Under the pieces are notes generated by a model. The model did no database searches and was not told the DNA's origin. It saw nothing but the letters and a program-made list of their open reading frames with translations. DNA of 64,000 nt from Roseibium marinum. Lineage in GTDB: Bacteria; Pseudomonadota; Alphaproteobacteria; Rhizobiales; Stappiaceae. The position numbers and the translations under genes were made by a program. Every line of letters begins with the position of its first letter. Positions within the stretch are counted from its first letter, which is position 1. The stretch is from positions 124,001 to 188,000 of the forward strand of contig NZ_PPCN01000010.1 of assembly GCF_002906165.1 (NCBI RefSeq). The letters run 5' to 3'. Below are positions 20,126 through 29,500 of this stretch, one piece after another.

Positions 20126-20137
20126 GTCCGTACCCTG
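20126..20137 (+). repeat. Partial copy (12 bp) of the dispersed repeat
   Basis: GTCCGTACCCTG, identical to the core of the 18-bp repeat at 5947-5964 and 37069-37086, begins 5 bp after the hutU stop, in the 174-bp gap between convergent hutU and the GntR gene. Nothing else is recognised in that gap. Confidence 0.4.
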
Positions 20138-20295
20138 AGAACCGAGCATGCCACAACATTAGTCAACTGGTTCGGTTACCTGATTGCCCGAAGGCAACGG
20201 GCTGGAATTCTGTTGCGGTTGCAGGATATCGATGGATCGCGGTTGCATGTATGGGGCAACAAAGCTCGGCAATTGCCTGGGTCAGGTAAGGGTTC

Positions 20296-20982
20296 TCATT
20301 TTGCCTGATAGCTCTGCATTACGGTTTTTGCAGCCTGGCGCACGTGATGAATGGCAAGTTTGCGCGCCTTTGCACTGTCCCGGGCTTCGAGTGCGGTGAG
20401 GATATCTTCGAGCTCCTCCAGACTCTTTTTCAATCTGTCGGGCATTTGCAGCGACCGGCCACGCAAGATCATGGCTCTTGAATTGAGCATGTACAACGCG
20501 CTTCCCAGCGCTTCATTGCCGGAACCCTTGATCAAACAGTCGTAAAAGCAGTTCTTGGCGGCGAGCCGTTTCATCACATTTTCCGAATTATATGCTTCGC
20601 GCACATCGGCGAATGCATCCTTGAGCGCACGCCGATGCTTGTCGGTGGCGTTTGTCGCGAACAGTTCTGACGCCAACCCTTCGAGGACTTCGCGCACTTG
20701 ATAAATCCCCGCCGCCTGTTCGGCGGTTATCGTCGCGACAACTGGCCCTTTGTGGGCGATCACTTGAATCAATCCTTCTGATTCAAGTTGACGAAGGGCC
20801 TCACGCACCAATGTGCGACTGACGCCGGTCATCTCGCACAGGTCCCGTTCGGGCATTCTGTCGCCGGCATTGAAGCGCCCCATCGCGATCGCCTGCCTGA
20901 TACTCTCGATCACACTGTGGCGCAGTGTTGCTGCTGGCCGATCTACCTTGAAGTCAAAGTTGCTTTCGCCAATGTCGGTCAT
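20296..20982 (-). CDS. GntR-family regulator, FadR/FCD subfamily
   Basis: 228 aa from the ATG at 20982, which has an AGGGAAAC ribosome site; a longer in-frame start exists without one. A winged helix spans about residues 10-75 (GDRMPERDLCEMTGVSRTLVREALRQLESEGLI), followed by an all-helical FCD ligand domain, usually a metal-dependent sensor of small carboxylates or sugar acids. It is divergent from the CUT2-type ABC operon starting at 21642 and is the natural candidate for the factor binding the shared AT-rich motifs at 21473, 28630 and 34665. Confidence 0.92.
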   Translation of the reverse strand: MTDIGESNFDFKVDRPAATLRHSVIESIRQAIAMGRFNAGDRMPERDLCEMTGVSRTLVREALRQLESEGLIQVIAHKGPVVATITAEQAAGIYQVREVLEGLASELFATNATDKHRRALKDAFADVREAYNSENVMKRLAAKNCFYDCLIKGSGNEALGSALYMLNSRAMILRGRSLQMPDRLKKSLEELEDILTALEARDSAKARKLAIHHVRQAAKTVMQSYQAK

Positions 20983-21067
20983 GTTTCCCTCAGTTCGTTC
21001 CCGGTGGCAGTCGGTATCCGCGTTGTGAGAAACGAGTACATTCACATAACAGCGTTTGCCCTAAAAC

Positions 21068-21112
21068 GTTACAACTATGCTGCATTTCGATATTTCGCAT
21101 CTCAATTGTAAC
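21068..21112. promoter_or_regulatory. Inverted repeat upstream of the GntR gene
   Basis: GTTACAA (21068-21074) and TTGTAAC (21106-21112) form a 7-bp inverted repeat with a 31-bp spacer about 90 bp upstream of the GntR start. It could be an autoregulatory site, but such a short and widely spaced repeat is weak evidence. The rest of the 659-bp gap 20983-21641 shows AT-rich stretches and the motif at 21473, but no credible gene. Confidence 0.25.
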
Positions 21113-21472
21113 TAACTTGTTTCATGCTCAAAAGCCGGAATTCTCGCCCGCCTGGGTACGTCATGGAGTCTCGTCGCCAAGTTGCACTTGATCATACGAT
21201 AATATTTACAGTTTGTAGGATTAAGAAACCAAAAATTTCTTCGCTCTTGAAAGACTCGATATGTGAGGCGTGCCAAACGCGGTTTTGAGACATCGCATTC
21301 GCCCTCATTTCACAGGCGAATTCACACCGATATGCGATGCGGCGCGTTTTGAAGAGCTATGGAAGCCAACAAAAACCCCGCTTCATCATCAACCGGCAAC
21401 AAGGCGAAGACGGCGCGGATCGTGTGGTCCATTTCGCGAGCCGGCATGTCTCCGGGATTTTTGGGTTTACAA

Positions 21473-21501
21473 ATTGTATTATTGAATGTGTAATAGACAA
21501 T
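21473..21501 (+). promoter_or_regulatory. Candidate shared operator, site A (ABC operon)
   Basis: ATTGTATTAT, a 9-bp middle and GTAATAGACAAT-like right side give a loose dyad with ATTGT and ACAAT ends, about 140 bp upstream of the first permease gene. The left half is identical to sites B (28630) and C (34665). The likely binder is the divergently encoded FCD-type GntR regulator. Confidence 0.5.
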
Positions 21502-21641
21502 ATGCACCGAGCGTCCGCAGGGAATGCAGTGCCGTGGGAGGATGGATTTGGTCGATTTGGTGGAACCCGCGGGAGACCGTGGCGGTATGATCTCGAGATT
21601 GCTCCGCGTCATATGCGATACGTCACATCGGGTGTCGTCGC

Positions 21642-22619
21642 ATGCGTAGCTTTCTGCACAACCTGAATCAGGAGAGAATTGTCTTTCTTCTCTTTTTGGC
21701 GATCTTTGTCGCTTTTTCAGTGATTTTGCCCGGATTTCTCAACGCGAATAACCTCGTTCTGCTTTTACAGGGCATTTCCGTTCTGGGTATTCTCGGCGTT
21801 GGTTTGTGTGTGGTTGTCATAGGCCGTGGAATCGACCTCTCGATGGTTGCCACAATGGCCTTGTCTGTCGCCTGGGCATTGCAGCTCAACATTGACGGTA
21901 TGAACCTCTATCTGGCTCTTGCAATAGGACTTGGCGGAGCCGTTCTTGTCGGTTTGGCCAATGGGGCGCTGATTGCCTATGCCGAGATTCCGCCGTTATT
22001 CGCGACGCTCGCGTCGGGCGCATGTGTCTATGGATTTGGCCGGCTGGCGCTGATCCATTCCGATCTGGTCTACGTTACGCCCGCGGTCGGCGATCTGACG
22101 CTATTGGGGCAGGGGCGGTTCTTGTCGATACCGATGCCGGTGATCGTGTTTGCGGTCATTGCGGTCATCGTGGGACTGGTTCTGCGCTACACGAAATTCG
22201 GTCGGTTCACTTACGCGGTCGGCGACAATTACGCCACTGCGCGCGTTTCCGGTGTTCCCGTACGGCATGTCATTCTGGGCCAGTATGTCCTGACCAGCAC
22301 CGTGGCTTTCGTTGCCGGGATTACCCAGGCAATGGCCGTCAGCAGCATGAATACGCGTATATCCGACACTCTGCTGATTTATGAAGTCATCCTCGTCGTC
22401 GTTCTCGGCGGTGTCGGCCTGAGCGGCGGCCGCGGAGGCGTCAGAAACGTTATTGTCGGCACCCTGCTGATCGGAACGTTCCTCAACGGCATGACCATCC
22501 TCGATGTCCAGTACACAACTCAAAATGCCATCAAGGCACTCATTCTTCTCATAGCCATCATAGCCGACACGCTTGTCAATCCGCGCGACGAACAGACCGC
22601 GCAGCACGGCGATATCTAG
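21642..22619 (+). CDS. CUT2-type (ribose-family) ABC transporter permease
   Basis: 325 aa, BPD_transp_2 family (RbsC-like), with 8-10 transmembrane segments from residue 10 onward. The family motif GRGIDLSMVATMALS follows the third helix, and VVVLGGVGLSGGRGGVRNVIVGTLLIG is the conserved cytoplasmic loop and helix. It is one of two permease genes in this operon; the second is fused to a propeller. Substrates of this family are pentoses, hexoses, autoinducer-2 and polyols. No clear ribosome site is visible before the ATG. Confidence 0.9.
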   Translation: MRSFLHNLNQERIVFLLFLAIFVAFSVILPGFLNANNLVLLLQGISVLGILGVGLCVVVIGRGIDLSMVATMALSVAWALQLNIDGMNLYLALAIGLGGAVLVGLANGALIAYAEIPPLFATLASGACVYGFGRLALIHSDLVYVTPAVGDLTLLGQGRFLSIPMPVIVFAVIAVIVGLVLRYTKFGRFTYAVGDNYATARVSGVPVRHVILGQYVLTSTVAFVAGITQAMAVSSMNTRISDTLLIYEVILVVVLGGVGLSGGRGGVRNVIVGTLLIGTFLNGMTILDVQYTTQNAIKALILLIAIIADTLVNPRDEQTAQHGDI

Positions 22620-22685
22620 GGGCTCGATCAGGGCTGGGGCAGGAAATCGAATAATCCCGATAAAAAAGTGAAGCAGGAGGAAACT

Positions 22686-23741
22686 ATGAAACGATATTGG
22701 AAAAACAAAGTCCGGGAACTCTGCGGTCGGTCCGCAAAACTGGGTCTTGCGGCAGCTGTTACGGTCTCGGCGGCGGTTTTGTCCACTGGTACCGCAAACG
22801 CCCAGGACGGGCTCAATGATCCGACCCTTCAACCCTACTTCGACACGTTCAAGGGCAAGAAAGTCGGCTATGTGCCGTTTTCGATGAGCTTTGATCTGGC
22901 GCAGGGCTGGCTTGCAGGCATGCAGAACCAGGCTGACGAACTGGGCTACGAAATCATCACGCGTGATCCGAACTGGAACACCGATGTCGGCTCCCAGGCC
23001 ATGAACCAGCTTATCAATGAAAAGCCCGACATCATTGTCTATATGAACCCCGATCTTCAGTCCTATGCGCGTATTCTCAAGAAGGCGCAGGCCGCGGGTA
23101 TTCACCTGGTTGCCGTCAATCTGAAGTCCGTTTTCCCGACCCACTATATCGGTGAAGACTGGCAGCAGAACGGTGTCGAGGAAGCCAAGTACATCGTTGA
23201 AAAATGCGGTGCCGGATCCGGCCGCTCGGGCAAGGTTTCGATCATGCAGGGCATCCTGACCTCCGCGGCGAGCGCCTACCAGCTCTATGGCGTGATGAGC
23301 GTGCTCAACGAACACCCCGAGATCGAAGTGGTTTCAAACCAGTCCGCGAACTGGGACGCCAGCAAGGCGCATGAAATCACCCAGACCGTTCTGCAGCAGA
23401 ACCCCGATCTTTGCGGCGTTATCGGCTTCTGGGACGGCATGGATATCGGTGCCGGCGCGGCGGTCAAGGAAGCCAATCTCGCTGAGCCGGTCTATGTTGT
23501 CACCTCCGGTGGCGGCGCCAAGGAAGCGGCTTGCGACAAGCTCATGGACGGCACCTACAGCGCTTACATCAACTACGACGTCCGCCGCATGGCAGCCGAC
23601 ATCAATTCGGTCATCAAGATCCTTCTGCAGTCGGAACTTCCGGCCGACATGAAGACCTTCCTTCTGCCGACACCGGCGGAGATTCTGACCAAGGACAACA
23701 TTACGGCATCGTCCTGCTGGACAATGGCCGACTTCGAATAG
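22686..23741 (+). CDS. Sugar-type ABC transporter substrate-binding protein
   Basis: 351 aa from the ATG at 22686, behind a GGAGG site. Residues 1-39 form the signal peptide (Ala-Asn-Ala cleavage). The mature protein is a type-I periplasmic-binding fold of the RbsB group, with PFSMSFDLAQGWLAGMQNQADELGYE, the KPDIIVYMNPD segment, and GFWDGMDIGAGAAVKEA near the hinge. It lies between the two permease genes. Several cysteines (for example near the C-terminus) are unusual for the family and may form disulfides in the periplasm. Confidence 0.9.
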   Translation: MKRYWKNKVRELCGRSAKLGLAAAVTVSAAVLSTGTANAQDGLNDPTLQPYFDTFKGKKVGYVPFSMSFDLAQGWLAGMQNQADELGYEIITRDPNWNTDVGSQAMNQLINEKPDIIVYMNPDLQSYARILKKAQAAGIHLVAVNLKSVFPTHYIGEDWQQNGVEEAKYIVEKCGAGSGRSGKVSIMQGILTSAASAYQLYGVMSVLNEHPEIEVVSNQSANWDASKAHEITQTVLQQNPDLCGVIGFWDGMDIGAGAAVKEANLAEPVYVVTSGGGAKEAACDKLMDGTYSAYINYDVRRMAADINSVIKILLQSELPADMKTFLLPTPAEILTKDNITASSCWTMADFE

Positions 23742-23826
23742 GTCCTGTCTGTTTGGCGGGCGGGTGAGCGTTTCATCCGCCCTCGCCAACAAAATGTTTT
23801 CTTGAGTGCACTGGGCCATCTCCATC

Positions 23827-26010
23827 ATGAATGAATCTGCCGCAAACGCTGCAACCGAAGCAGGAAATGTCGCGAGTGCCGACCCGAAGGGAAGTACGGG
23901 CGAAGCACTTGTCCGCTTCCGGTACAAGTGGATACCCACGCATATATTTGGCGAATTGCTGTCCAAGCCCTGGATCGACAATATCGTGCCGGCGACGATC
24001 CTTTTGCTGGTCGTCGCCTATTTCGGCAGCACGGTTCCCAATTTCTTCCTGCACGGCAACGTCATGGACGGCACGCGGCAGATTGGCGAACTCGGCTTTG
24101 TTGTCATTGGCATGATGTTTGTGGTCGTCGGCGGCGGCATCGATCTCAGCGTCGGTTCGAACTTCGCCCTTGGCAACATACTCGCCCTGGCATTGACGAA
24201 TGTATTTGGACTGCCGGTACCGGTTGTTTTTGTCGCCGTGGTCGCGACCTGCTCCTTCATCGGCCTGATCAATGGCATCTTGGTAGGCTACTTCAAGCTG
24301 CGCGCCTTTCTGACCACCCTGGTCATGCTGATCGGTTTGCGCGCGCTGGTGGATACGATCCTTCTGAAATATGCGCTGACCATTTCGGCGGGATATTACG
24401 ACGACGACTTCTGGTACTTTATCGGCGATGGCAGTGTTCTGGGTATGCCGACCAGCCTGGCGCTCTTTCTTGTCATGGCGGTGGCCATGCATATGGTTTT
24501 GAGCCGCACCAGGCTCGGGTGGCACATCATGGCGGTCGGCGGCTCGCGCCGCTCTGCCCACAATGCCGGCATTTCACTGAACCGTACTGTGTGCATCAGT
24601 TATGTCATCTGCGGGAGCTTCGTCGGTGTTTCCGCGTTTTTCTATGCCGCCCGCCTTGGAAATGGCGGATCCTATCCTGGCGTTGGCCTGGAAGTTCTGG
24701 CGCTGACGGCGGTGATTGTCGGGGGCATCAGCCTCGGCGGCGGCCGGGGGTCGGTGGTCAAGGCCGTCATCGGCACGATGATTGTCCAAATCATCAGTCT
24801 GGGTGTCGTGCAGGCCGGCCTGCTGAGTGGAGCGGGGCAGTTGGTGCTCGGTCTGATCCTGCTGGCCGCGATTGGTTTCAACGTGCGCTGGGTCAAGAAC
24901 CAGGACAAGGTCCTGTCACGCGTTTACATGTCGCCGACATATTTTGACTTGCCGGCGGCGCCGTCAACAGCGCAGGAGGCCGATAGTCCCTACGCTTCGA
25001 ATGACCGGCTCGGCGATGTCGAGGTAATCGGTCTCGATCAGGTCGATGGCGCTGAAGACATCGTCTTCGACAGCTCCGACAACCTCTTTTGCGGTGACCG
25101 GCGCGGTAACATCATGCGCTTCGATGCGCCGGACTATGACACGGGCCGGGTGTTCGCGCATATTGGCGGTCATCCGCTGGGCATGGCGGTCGACGACAAG
25201 GACCGGATCGTCGTTTGCGTTGGCGGTATGGGGCTTTATCGGGTGGACCAGTCCGCCAATGTGGAAAAACTGACGGATGAAACCAACCGCTCGCTTTTTG
25301 CGATAATCGATGACTCAAGATTGCGCCTGACGGATGATTGCGACATCGCGCCGGACGGACGCATCTTCTTCAGCGAGGCAACCATTCGCTTCGATATGAG
25401 CTCGTGGCCCTCCGATGCGCTGGAGAGCCGGGCAAGCGGGCGCATCGTTTGTTACGATCCGAAGCGTGACATCACGCGAACCGTGGCGCGGGGGCTGACA
25501 TTCCCGAACGGCATTACCCTAAGCTTCGACGGCCAATCCATTCTGTTTGCCGAAAGCTGGGCCTGCCGCATCAGCCGCTATTGGATCGAAGGGCCCAAGG
25601 CGGGGAAAATCGAGCGGGTCGTCGAGAACCTGCCCGGCTACCCGGACAATATCAACCGCGCCAGCGACGGCACATACTGGCTGGCGCTGATGGGTATGCG
25701 GTCGCCCGCTCTTGACCTGGCTTTGCGCGTGCCCGGCTTCCGCAAGAGGATGTCCCAGGAAATCTCCAATGACGAGTGGCTCTATCCCAACCTCAATACC
25801 GGTTGCATTGTTCGCTTCACCGAAGACGGGCAGATCATCGAAAGCCTTTGGGACAAGTCCGGTGAGAACCATCCGATGATCACTTCGATGCGCGAACACA
25901 AAGGGCGCCTGTATATCGGCGGCATCTTCAACAACCGCATTGGCAGCCTCAAACTCAAGTCCGGGGATCCGAACTGGACAGGCCCGGCGAGCTATTGGGG
26001 GAAAGCATGA
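23827..26010 (+). CDS. ABC permease fused to an SMP-30/strictosidine-synthase-like propeller
   Basis: About 727 aa. Residues 30-355 are a second CUT2 permease, with GMMFVVVGGGIDLSVGSNFALGNI and VGGISLGGGRGSVVKAVIGTMIV. After a short linker, residues about 395-727 are a six-bladed propeller of the SMP-30/gluconolactonase type (DCDIAPDGRIFFSEA, GLTFPNGITLSFDGQSILFAESW, NLPGYPDNINRASDGTYW). The join is continuous in one frame, with no stop or shift. With the permease C-terminus in the cytoplasm, the propeller should also be cytoplasmic and could act on the sugar or lactone on arrival. A GTG at 23806 is an alternative start; neither site has a good ribosome site. Confidence 0.88.
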   Translation: MNESAANAATEAGNVASADPKGSTGEALVRFRYKWIPTHIFGELLSKPWIDNIVPATILLLVVAYFGSTVPNFFLHGNVMDGTRQIGELGFVVIGMMFVVVGGGIDLSVGSNFALGNILALALTNVFGLPVPVVFVAVVATCSFIGLINGILVGYFKLRAFLTTLVMLIGLRALVDTILLKYALTISAGYYDDDFWYFIGDGSVLGMPTSLALFLVMAVAMHMVLSRTRLGWHIMAVGGSRRSAHNAGISLNRTVCISYVICGSFVGVSAFFYAARLGNGGSYPGVGLEVLALTAVIVGGISLGGGRGSVVKAVIGTMIVQIISLGVVQAGLLSGAGQLVLGLILLAAIGFNVRWVKNQDKVLSRVYMSPTYFDLPAAPSTAQEADSPYASNDRLGDVEVIGLDQVDGAEDIVFDSSDNLFCGDRRGNIMRFDAPDYDTGRVFAHIGGHPLGMAVDDKDRIVVCVGGMGLYRVDQSANVEKLTDETNRSLFAIIDDSRLRLTDDCDIAPDGRIFFSEATIRFDMSSWPSDALESRASGRIVCYDPKRDITRTVARGLTFPNGITLSFDGQSILFAESWACRISRYWIEGPKAGKIERVVENLPGYPDNINRASDGTYWLALMGMRSPALDLALRVPGFRKRMSQEISNDEWLYPNLNTGCIVRFTEDGQIIESLWDKSGENHPMITSMREHKGRLYIGGIFNNRIGSLKLKSGDPNWTGPASYWGKA

Positions 26011-27110
26011 GCACCTTGCTGAGCCGCCTGTTTTCGCGAAGGCAAGCCGCAACGGTTCCGCCCATGGACGGAGTGTTAAGGCCCAACGAAGCGCTTGACG
26101 AACTGTCGGCCATTGGCTCGATCGCGGCACCGGACAACCTGGTTGCCGCGAAAGGGAAAGTGTTTTTTTCCAGTGGAAGCGATTTGTATTTTCTTGATAG
26201 GCCCGGGAACAAAATCAGCGCTGAACCCTTTGACCGTTTCAGTGCGGAAATTACCGCGCTGGACGCATCTCCCGAGGGTGCGTTGGCGGTCGGAGTTGAT
26301 GGAACCGGCATCCGGATCGTCGGCGGAGCACATGACGGCGTGGTGCTGGATGTCTTCGATACGCAGCCGGTAAATTGCGTCACCGCACTGGCATTCAGTG
26401 GCGAGGATGAATTGTTCGTATGTCTGGGGTCCGGCCACAACAGCGCGCCGGACTGGCAGCGTGACCTCATGGAGAAGCGGTCGAGCGGTTCTCTCTGGCA
26501 AGTCGGCCTAAAGGACAAAAAGGCGCGTAAGCTCGCGGGTAATCTTGCTTTTCCCAATGGTATCCTGGTGCGGGGGGACAAGCTCGTTGTTGCCGAAAGC
26601 TGGAACCACCGGCTGTTGTCCTTGCGCATCGACGGCGAGAAGCATGCGCAAGCTTTCACTCTTGCCGATCTGCCGGGTTACCCGGGGCGCCTTGCCCCGG
26701 CGGCCAATGGTGGCGCCTGGCTGAGCGTATTCGCGCCGCGCGGGCAGTTGACGGAATTCGTGTTGCGAGAGGATACCTATCGCAATCGAATGCTCCGTGA
26801 GCTTTCCAGTGAACACTGGATTGCCCCGACACTTCGTGCCGGGAAGGCATTTACCGAGCCTATGCAGGGCGGTGCGGTCAAGGTTCATGGCGTCCACAAG
26901 GCCTGGGCCCCAACGCGATCCTATGGGCTGCTGATTTTGCTGGATTCGAACCTGACGCCAACACACTCTTTTCATAGTCGTGCGGACGGGAAACGGCACG
27001 GCATTGTCAGCGCCTGCGAACTTGATGGCGACGTGTTTATCGCAAGCCGCGGCAATGACGTCCTTTGTACCATGCCCGTCCCGCATTCAGGCATGGAGGG
27101 AACGTCGTGA
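26007..27110 (+). CDS. Stand-alone SMP-30/strictosidine-synthase-like propeller protein
   Basis: 367 aa, overlapping the fusion gene by ATGA. No signal peptide, so cytosolic. The propeller blades keep LAFPNGILVRGDKLVVAESWNHRLLSL and LADLPGYPGRLAPAANGGAWLS, parallel to the propeller half of the previous gene but diverged, so it may be an old duplication of that domain. Family members are metal-dependent lactonases or unknown. It is followed by the ATPase with another 4-bp overlap, placing it inside the transporter operon. Confidence 0.82.
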   Translation: MSTLLSRLFSRRQAATVPPMDGVLRPNEALDELSAIGSIAAPDNLVAAKGKVFFSSGSDLYFLDRPGNKISAEPFDRFSAEITALDASPEGALAVGVDGTGIRIVGGAHDGVVLDVFDTQPVNCVTALAFSGEDELFVCLGSGHNSAPDWQRDLMEKRSSGSLWQVGLKDKKARKLAGNLAFPNGILVRGDKLVVAESWNHRLLSLRIDGEKHAQAFTLADLPGYPGRLAPAANGGAWLSVFAPRGQLTEFVLREDTYRNRMLRELSSEHWIAPTLRAGKAFTEPMQGGAVKVHGVHKAWAPTRSYGLLILLDSNLTPTHSFHSRADGKRHGIVSACELDGDVFIASRGNDVLCTMPVPHSGMEGTS

Positions 27111-28606
27111 CCAGGCCTCTTCTGGAAGTCAAGGATCTCACCAAGGAATACAGAGGTATTCCCGCGATTCAGAATGTCTCGCTTACTTTCGAAGCCGGTC
27201 GGGTGCATTCGATTTTGGGGGAAAACGGTGCCGGCAAGTCCACGCTGACCAAGATGATTGCGGGCGCGGTTCACCCCACGCGCGGCGAAATTCTGCTGGA
27301 CGGAGAACCTATCGGTTTTTCGTCACCGGGCGATGCCTTGCGCAGCGGAATAGCAATGGTGTTCCAGGAAACGAGCCTGGTGCCATCGCTGACGGTCGCG
27401 CAAAATCTTTTCCTCGGAGACGAGAAGATTTTCAACAGGTTGCGCGGCCTCTACATCTCGGCCCAACAGTTGCTGCAGTCTCTCAATTTTCCCGTTGATC
27501 CGGGAGCGCTGGTGTCGACGCTGGGTTCCGCGCAGCGGCAGATGGTCGAGATTGCCAGAGCTGTGCGCAAGAACGCGCGTATGATCATCTTCGACGAACC
27601 GACCGCAACGCTGACTCCTGAAGAAAAGCAGCATTTTTTCGATCTGCTCGATCGGCTGAAAGAGCGCGGTGTGGCGATCATATTCATCTCGCATGCACTG
27701 GAGGAGGCATTGGCTGTCTCAGATACGATCACCGTGCTGCGTGACGGTGAGCATGTCGAGACCGACATCGCCACGAATTTCGACCGGGCGAAAATCATCC
27801 GCGATATGGTCGGCCGCGATCTTTCCAGTCAGCTTTACGATCAGGAGGGCAAGCGGCGGGCGCGGCCCTACGGCGAGAAGATCCTCAGCGTTCAAAACCT
27901 CTCAATGGGCCGCATGGTCCACAATACCTCGTTTTCGGTCTACGCCGGACAGATCACCGGCGTGTTTGGTCTTATCGGGTCGGGCCGAACCGAGTCTTTC
28001 AAGGTCGTTTCCGGTGTCGTGAAGCGGAATTTCTTCCATGGCGGCATCATAAATCTTCTGGGCAAGGCTATTCGGTACCGAACGCCAAGTCCTGCGGTGA
28101 AAGACGGGATTGCCTATGTTACCGAGGACCGGAAAGTCGAGGGCATTTTCGAAACCATGTCGATTGCCGAAAGCATCGATATCGGCGCCATGGCCGCCAG
28201 CAAGCACCGGTCATGGTTCGTCAATCGCCGCAAGATGAACGAGAATGCGGCGCATTGGTCGAAAACCCTTTCCGTACGCTCCATAGACAATGACGCGCGC
28301 GTTCTCGAGCTTTCGGGGGGCAATCAGCAAAAGATCGTCATCGCAAAAGCGCTCGTTCAGAATCCGCGCATCATCATCTTCGACGAGCCCACGCGCGGGG
28401 TCGATGTTGGCGCGATCGCGGAAATTCACGAGGTGATCAAGGACCTGGCCAATCAGGGATTGGCTGTGGTGGTGATCTCTTCTTATCTCCCGGAAATCTT
28501 GAGCATCTCGGATCGTATTCTGGTGGCGCGGCAAGGCCGCGTGGTCGAGGAATTTTCCGCTGAAGAAGCCGATGAGGAAAAGATCATGTACGCGGCGGTG
28601 CATTGA
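27107..28606 (+). CDS. Sugar ABC transporter ATP-binding protein, two-domain
   Basis: 499 aa, RbsA/MglA-like, GTG start overlapping the previous stop. First NBD: Walker A GENGAGKST, signature-like LGSAQRQMVEIARAV, Walker B MIIFDEPTATLTPEE. Second NBD: degenerate Walker A GLIGSGRTE, as usual for this family, with a normal LSGGNQQK signature and IIIFDEPTRGVDVGA. In the first domain the canonical LSxGQ is changed to LGSAQ, seen in some CUT2 ATPases. It energises the importer with the two permeases and the binding protein. Confidence 0.93.
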   Translation: MTRPLLEVKDLTKEYRGIPAIQNVSLTFEAGRVHSILGENGAGKSTLTKMIAGAVHPTRGEILLDGEPIGFSSPGDALRSGIAMVFQETSLVPSLTVAQNLFLGDEKIFNRLRGLYISAQQLLQSLNFPVDPGALVSTLGSAQRQMVEIARAVRKNARMIIFDEPTATLTPEEKQHFFDLLDRLKERGVAIIFISHALEEALAVSDTITVLRDGEHVETDIATNFDRAKIIRDMVGRDLSSQLYDQEGKRRARPYGEKILSVQNLSMGRMVHNTSFSVYAGQITGVFGLIGSGRTESFKVVSGVVKRNFFHGGIINLLGKAIRYRTPSPAVKDGIAYVTEDRKVEGIFETMSIAESIDIGAMAASKHRSWFVNRRKMNENAAHWSKTLSVRSIDNDARVLELSGGNQQKIVIAKALVQNPRIIIFDEPTRGVDVGAIAEIHEVIKDLANQGLAVVVISSYLPEILSISDRILVARQGRVVEEFSAEEADEEKIMYAAVH

Positions 28607-28629
28607 TCGGCTCGGACTGCCAATCAAAT

Positions 28630-28659
28630 ATTGTATTATCATATTATTGTAGTAACAAT
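28630..28659 (+). promoter_or_regulatory. Candidate shared operator, site B (SDR operon)
   Basis: ATTGTATTATC, three bases, then TTATTGT: identical to site C at 18 of 21 positions, and sharing the first ten bases with site A. A TTGT-AGTA-ACAA dyad follows within the interval. It lies 47-76 bp upstream of the SDR start, so an operator or promoter overlap is plausible. Confidence 0.55.
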
Positions 28660-28705
28660 AAATCAGGTGACGCCGTAGCCCGGCGTTGAGAGTCAGGAGA
28701 AACCA

Positions 28706-29455
28706 ATGGGCCGCTTGTCAGGCAAAATCGCATTCGTAACCGGTGCCGGAGGCGGGATTGGCCGCGCCATTGCTTTTGCCATGGCGCGGGAGGGCGCAAA
28801 GGTCGCTCTGGCCGACATCAACCAGGAGCTTTTGGCCGAGGCAGCGGCCGCCGCGAACGGGCTGGATGTCGTGCCTGTCGTCTGCGATGTTTCTGACCGT
28901 GACGATGTCAAAGCCAAGCTCGATCAATTCGTCCGCGATGCTGGCGGGCTCGATATTCTCGTCAACAATGCGGTGGTTTTTCACTATGCGCAGATGGTCG
29001 ATTTCAATCCGGAAATCGTCGATCGAATGCTCAATGTCGGCCTCAAGGGCACCTATTGGTGCTTGCAGGCAGCGACGCCCCATTTGAAGGCGCGCGGCGG
29101 CGGGGCAATCATCAACCTGTCTTCAATCGCCGTCTCGATGTCGATCCCGAATGCGTCGATCTACACATCCATCAAAGGCGCGATCGATGCGTTGACCCGG
29201 CAACAGGCGGCAGAACTCGGTGCATACGGAATTCGGGTCAATGCGGTGGCGCCGGGATCCGTACCGACACCGGGCGCCAACTCCGTTATCGATGAGAGCG
29301 GCTGGAAAAACCGCGAGCAGAAATCAGTCCTCAAACGGCTGCCATCGGCGGAAGACATCGGTCACGCCGCAGTGTTCCTTGCTTCCGATGAGGCAGTGGC
29401 AATTACCGGGGTAACCCTGAAAATCGACGCCGGGATGACCATTACGGGGCCATAG
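28706..29455 (+). CDS. SDR-family NAD(P)-dependent oxidoreductase
   Basis: 249 aa, classical SDR. Cofactor motif TGAGGGIG at residues 12-19, NNAV at 87-90, active-site Ser139/140, Tyr153 and Lys157. Asp37 at the end of beta-2 favours NAD over NADP. It is the first gene after the ABC operon, with its own GGAG-type site and candidate operator, and starts a series of catabolic enzymes. A sugar, polyol or hydroxy-acid substrate is likely by context only. Confidence 0.92.
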   Translation: MGRLSGKIAFVTGAGGGIGRAIAFAMAREGAKVALADINQELLAEAAAAANGLDVVPVVCDVSDRDDVKAKLDQFVRDAGGLDILVNNAVVFHYAQMVDFNPEIVDRMLNVGLKGTYWCLQAATPHLKARGGGAIINLSSIAVSMSIPNASIYTSIKGAIDALTRQQAAELGAYGIRVNAVAPGSVPTPGANSVIDESGWKNREQKSVLKRLPSAEDIGHAAVFLASDEAVAITGVTLKIDAGMTITGP

Positions 29456-29500
29456 GACCGGGAAGGTTTCAGGCGTCGAACCCAAAGAGCAGAGGGAATT

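Noticed and set aside
20184..20399. 71-codon ORF in the hutU-GntR gap
   Set aside because: It overlaps the 3' end of the GntR gene on the other strand, lacks a ribosome site, and has no recognisable sequence.
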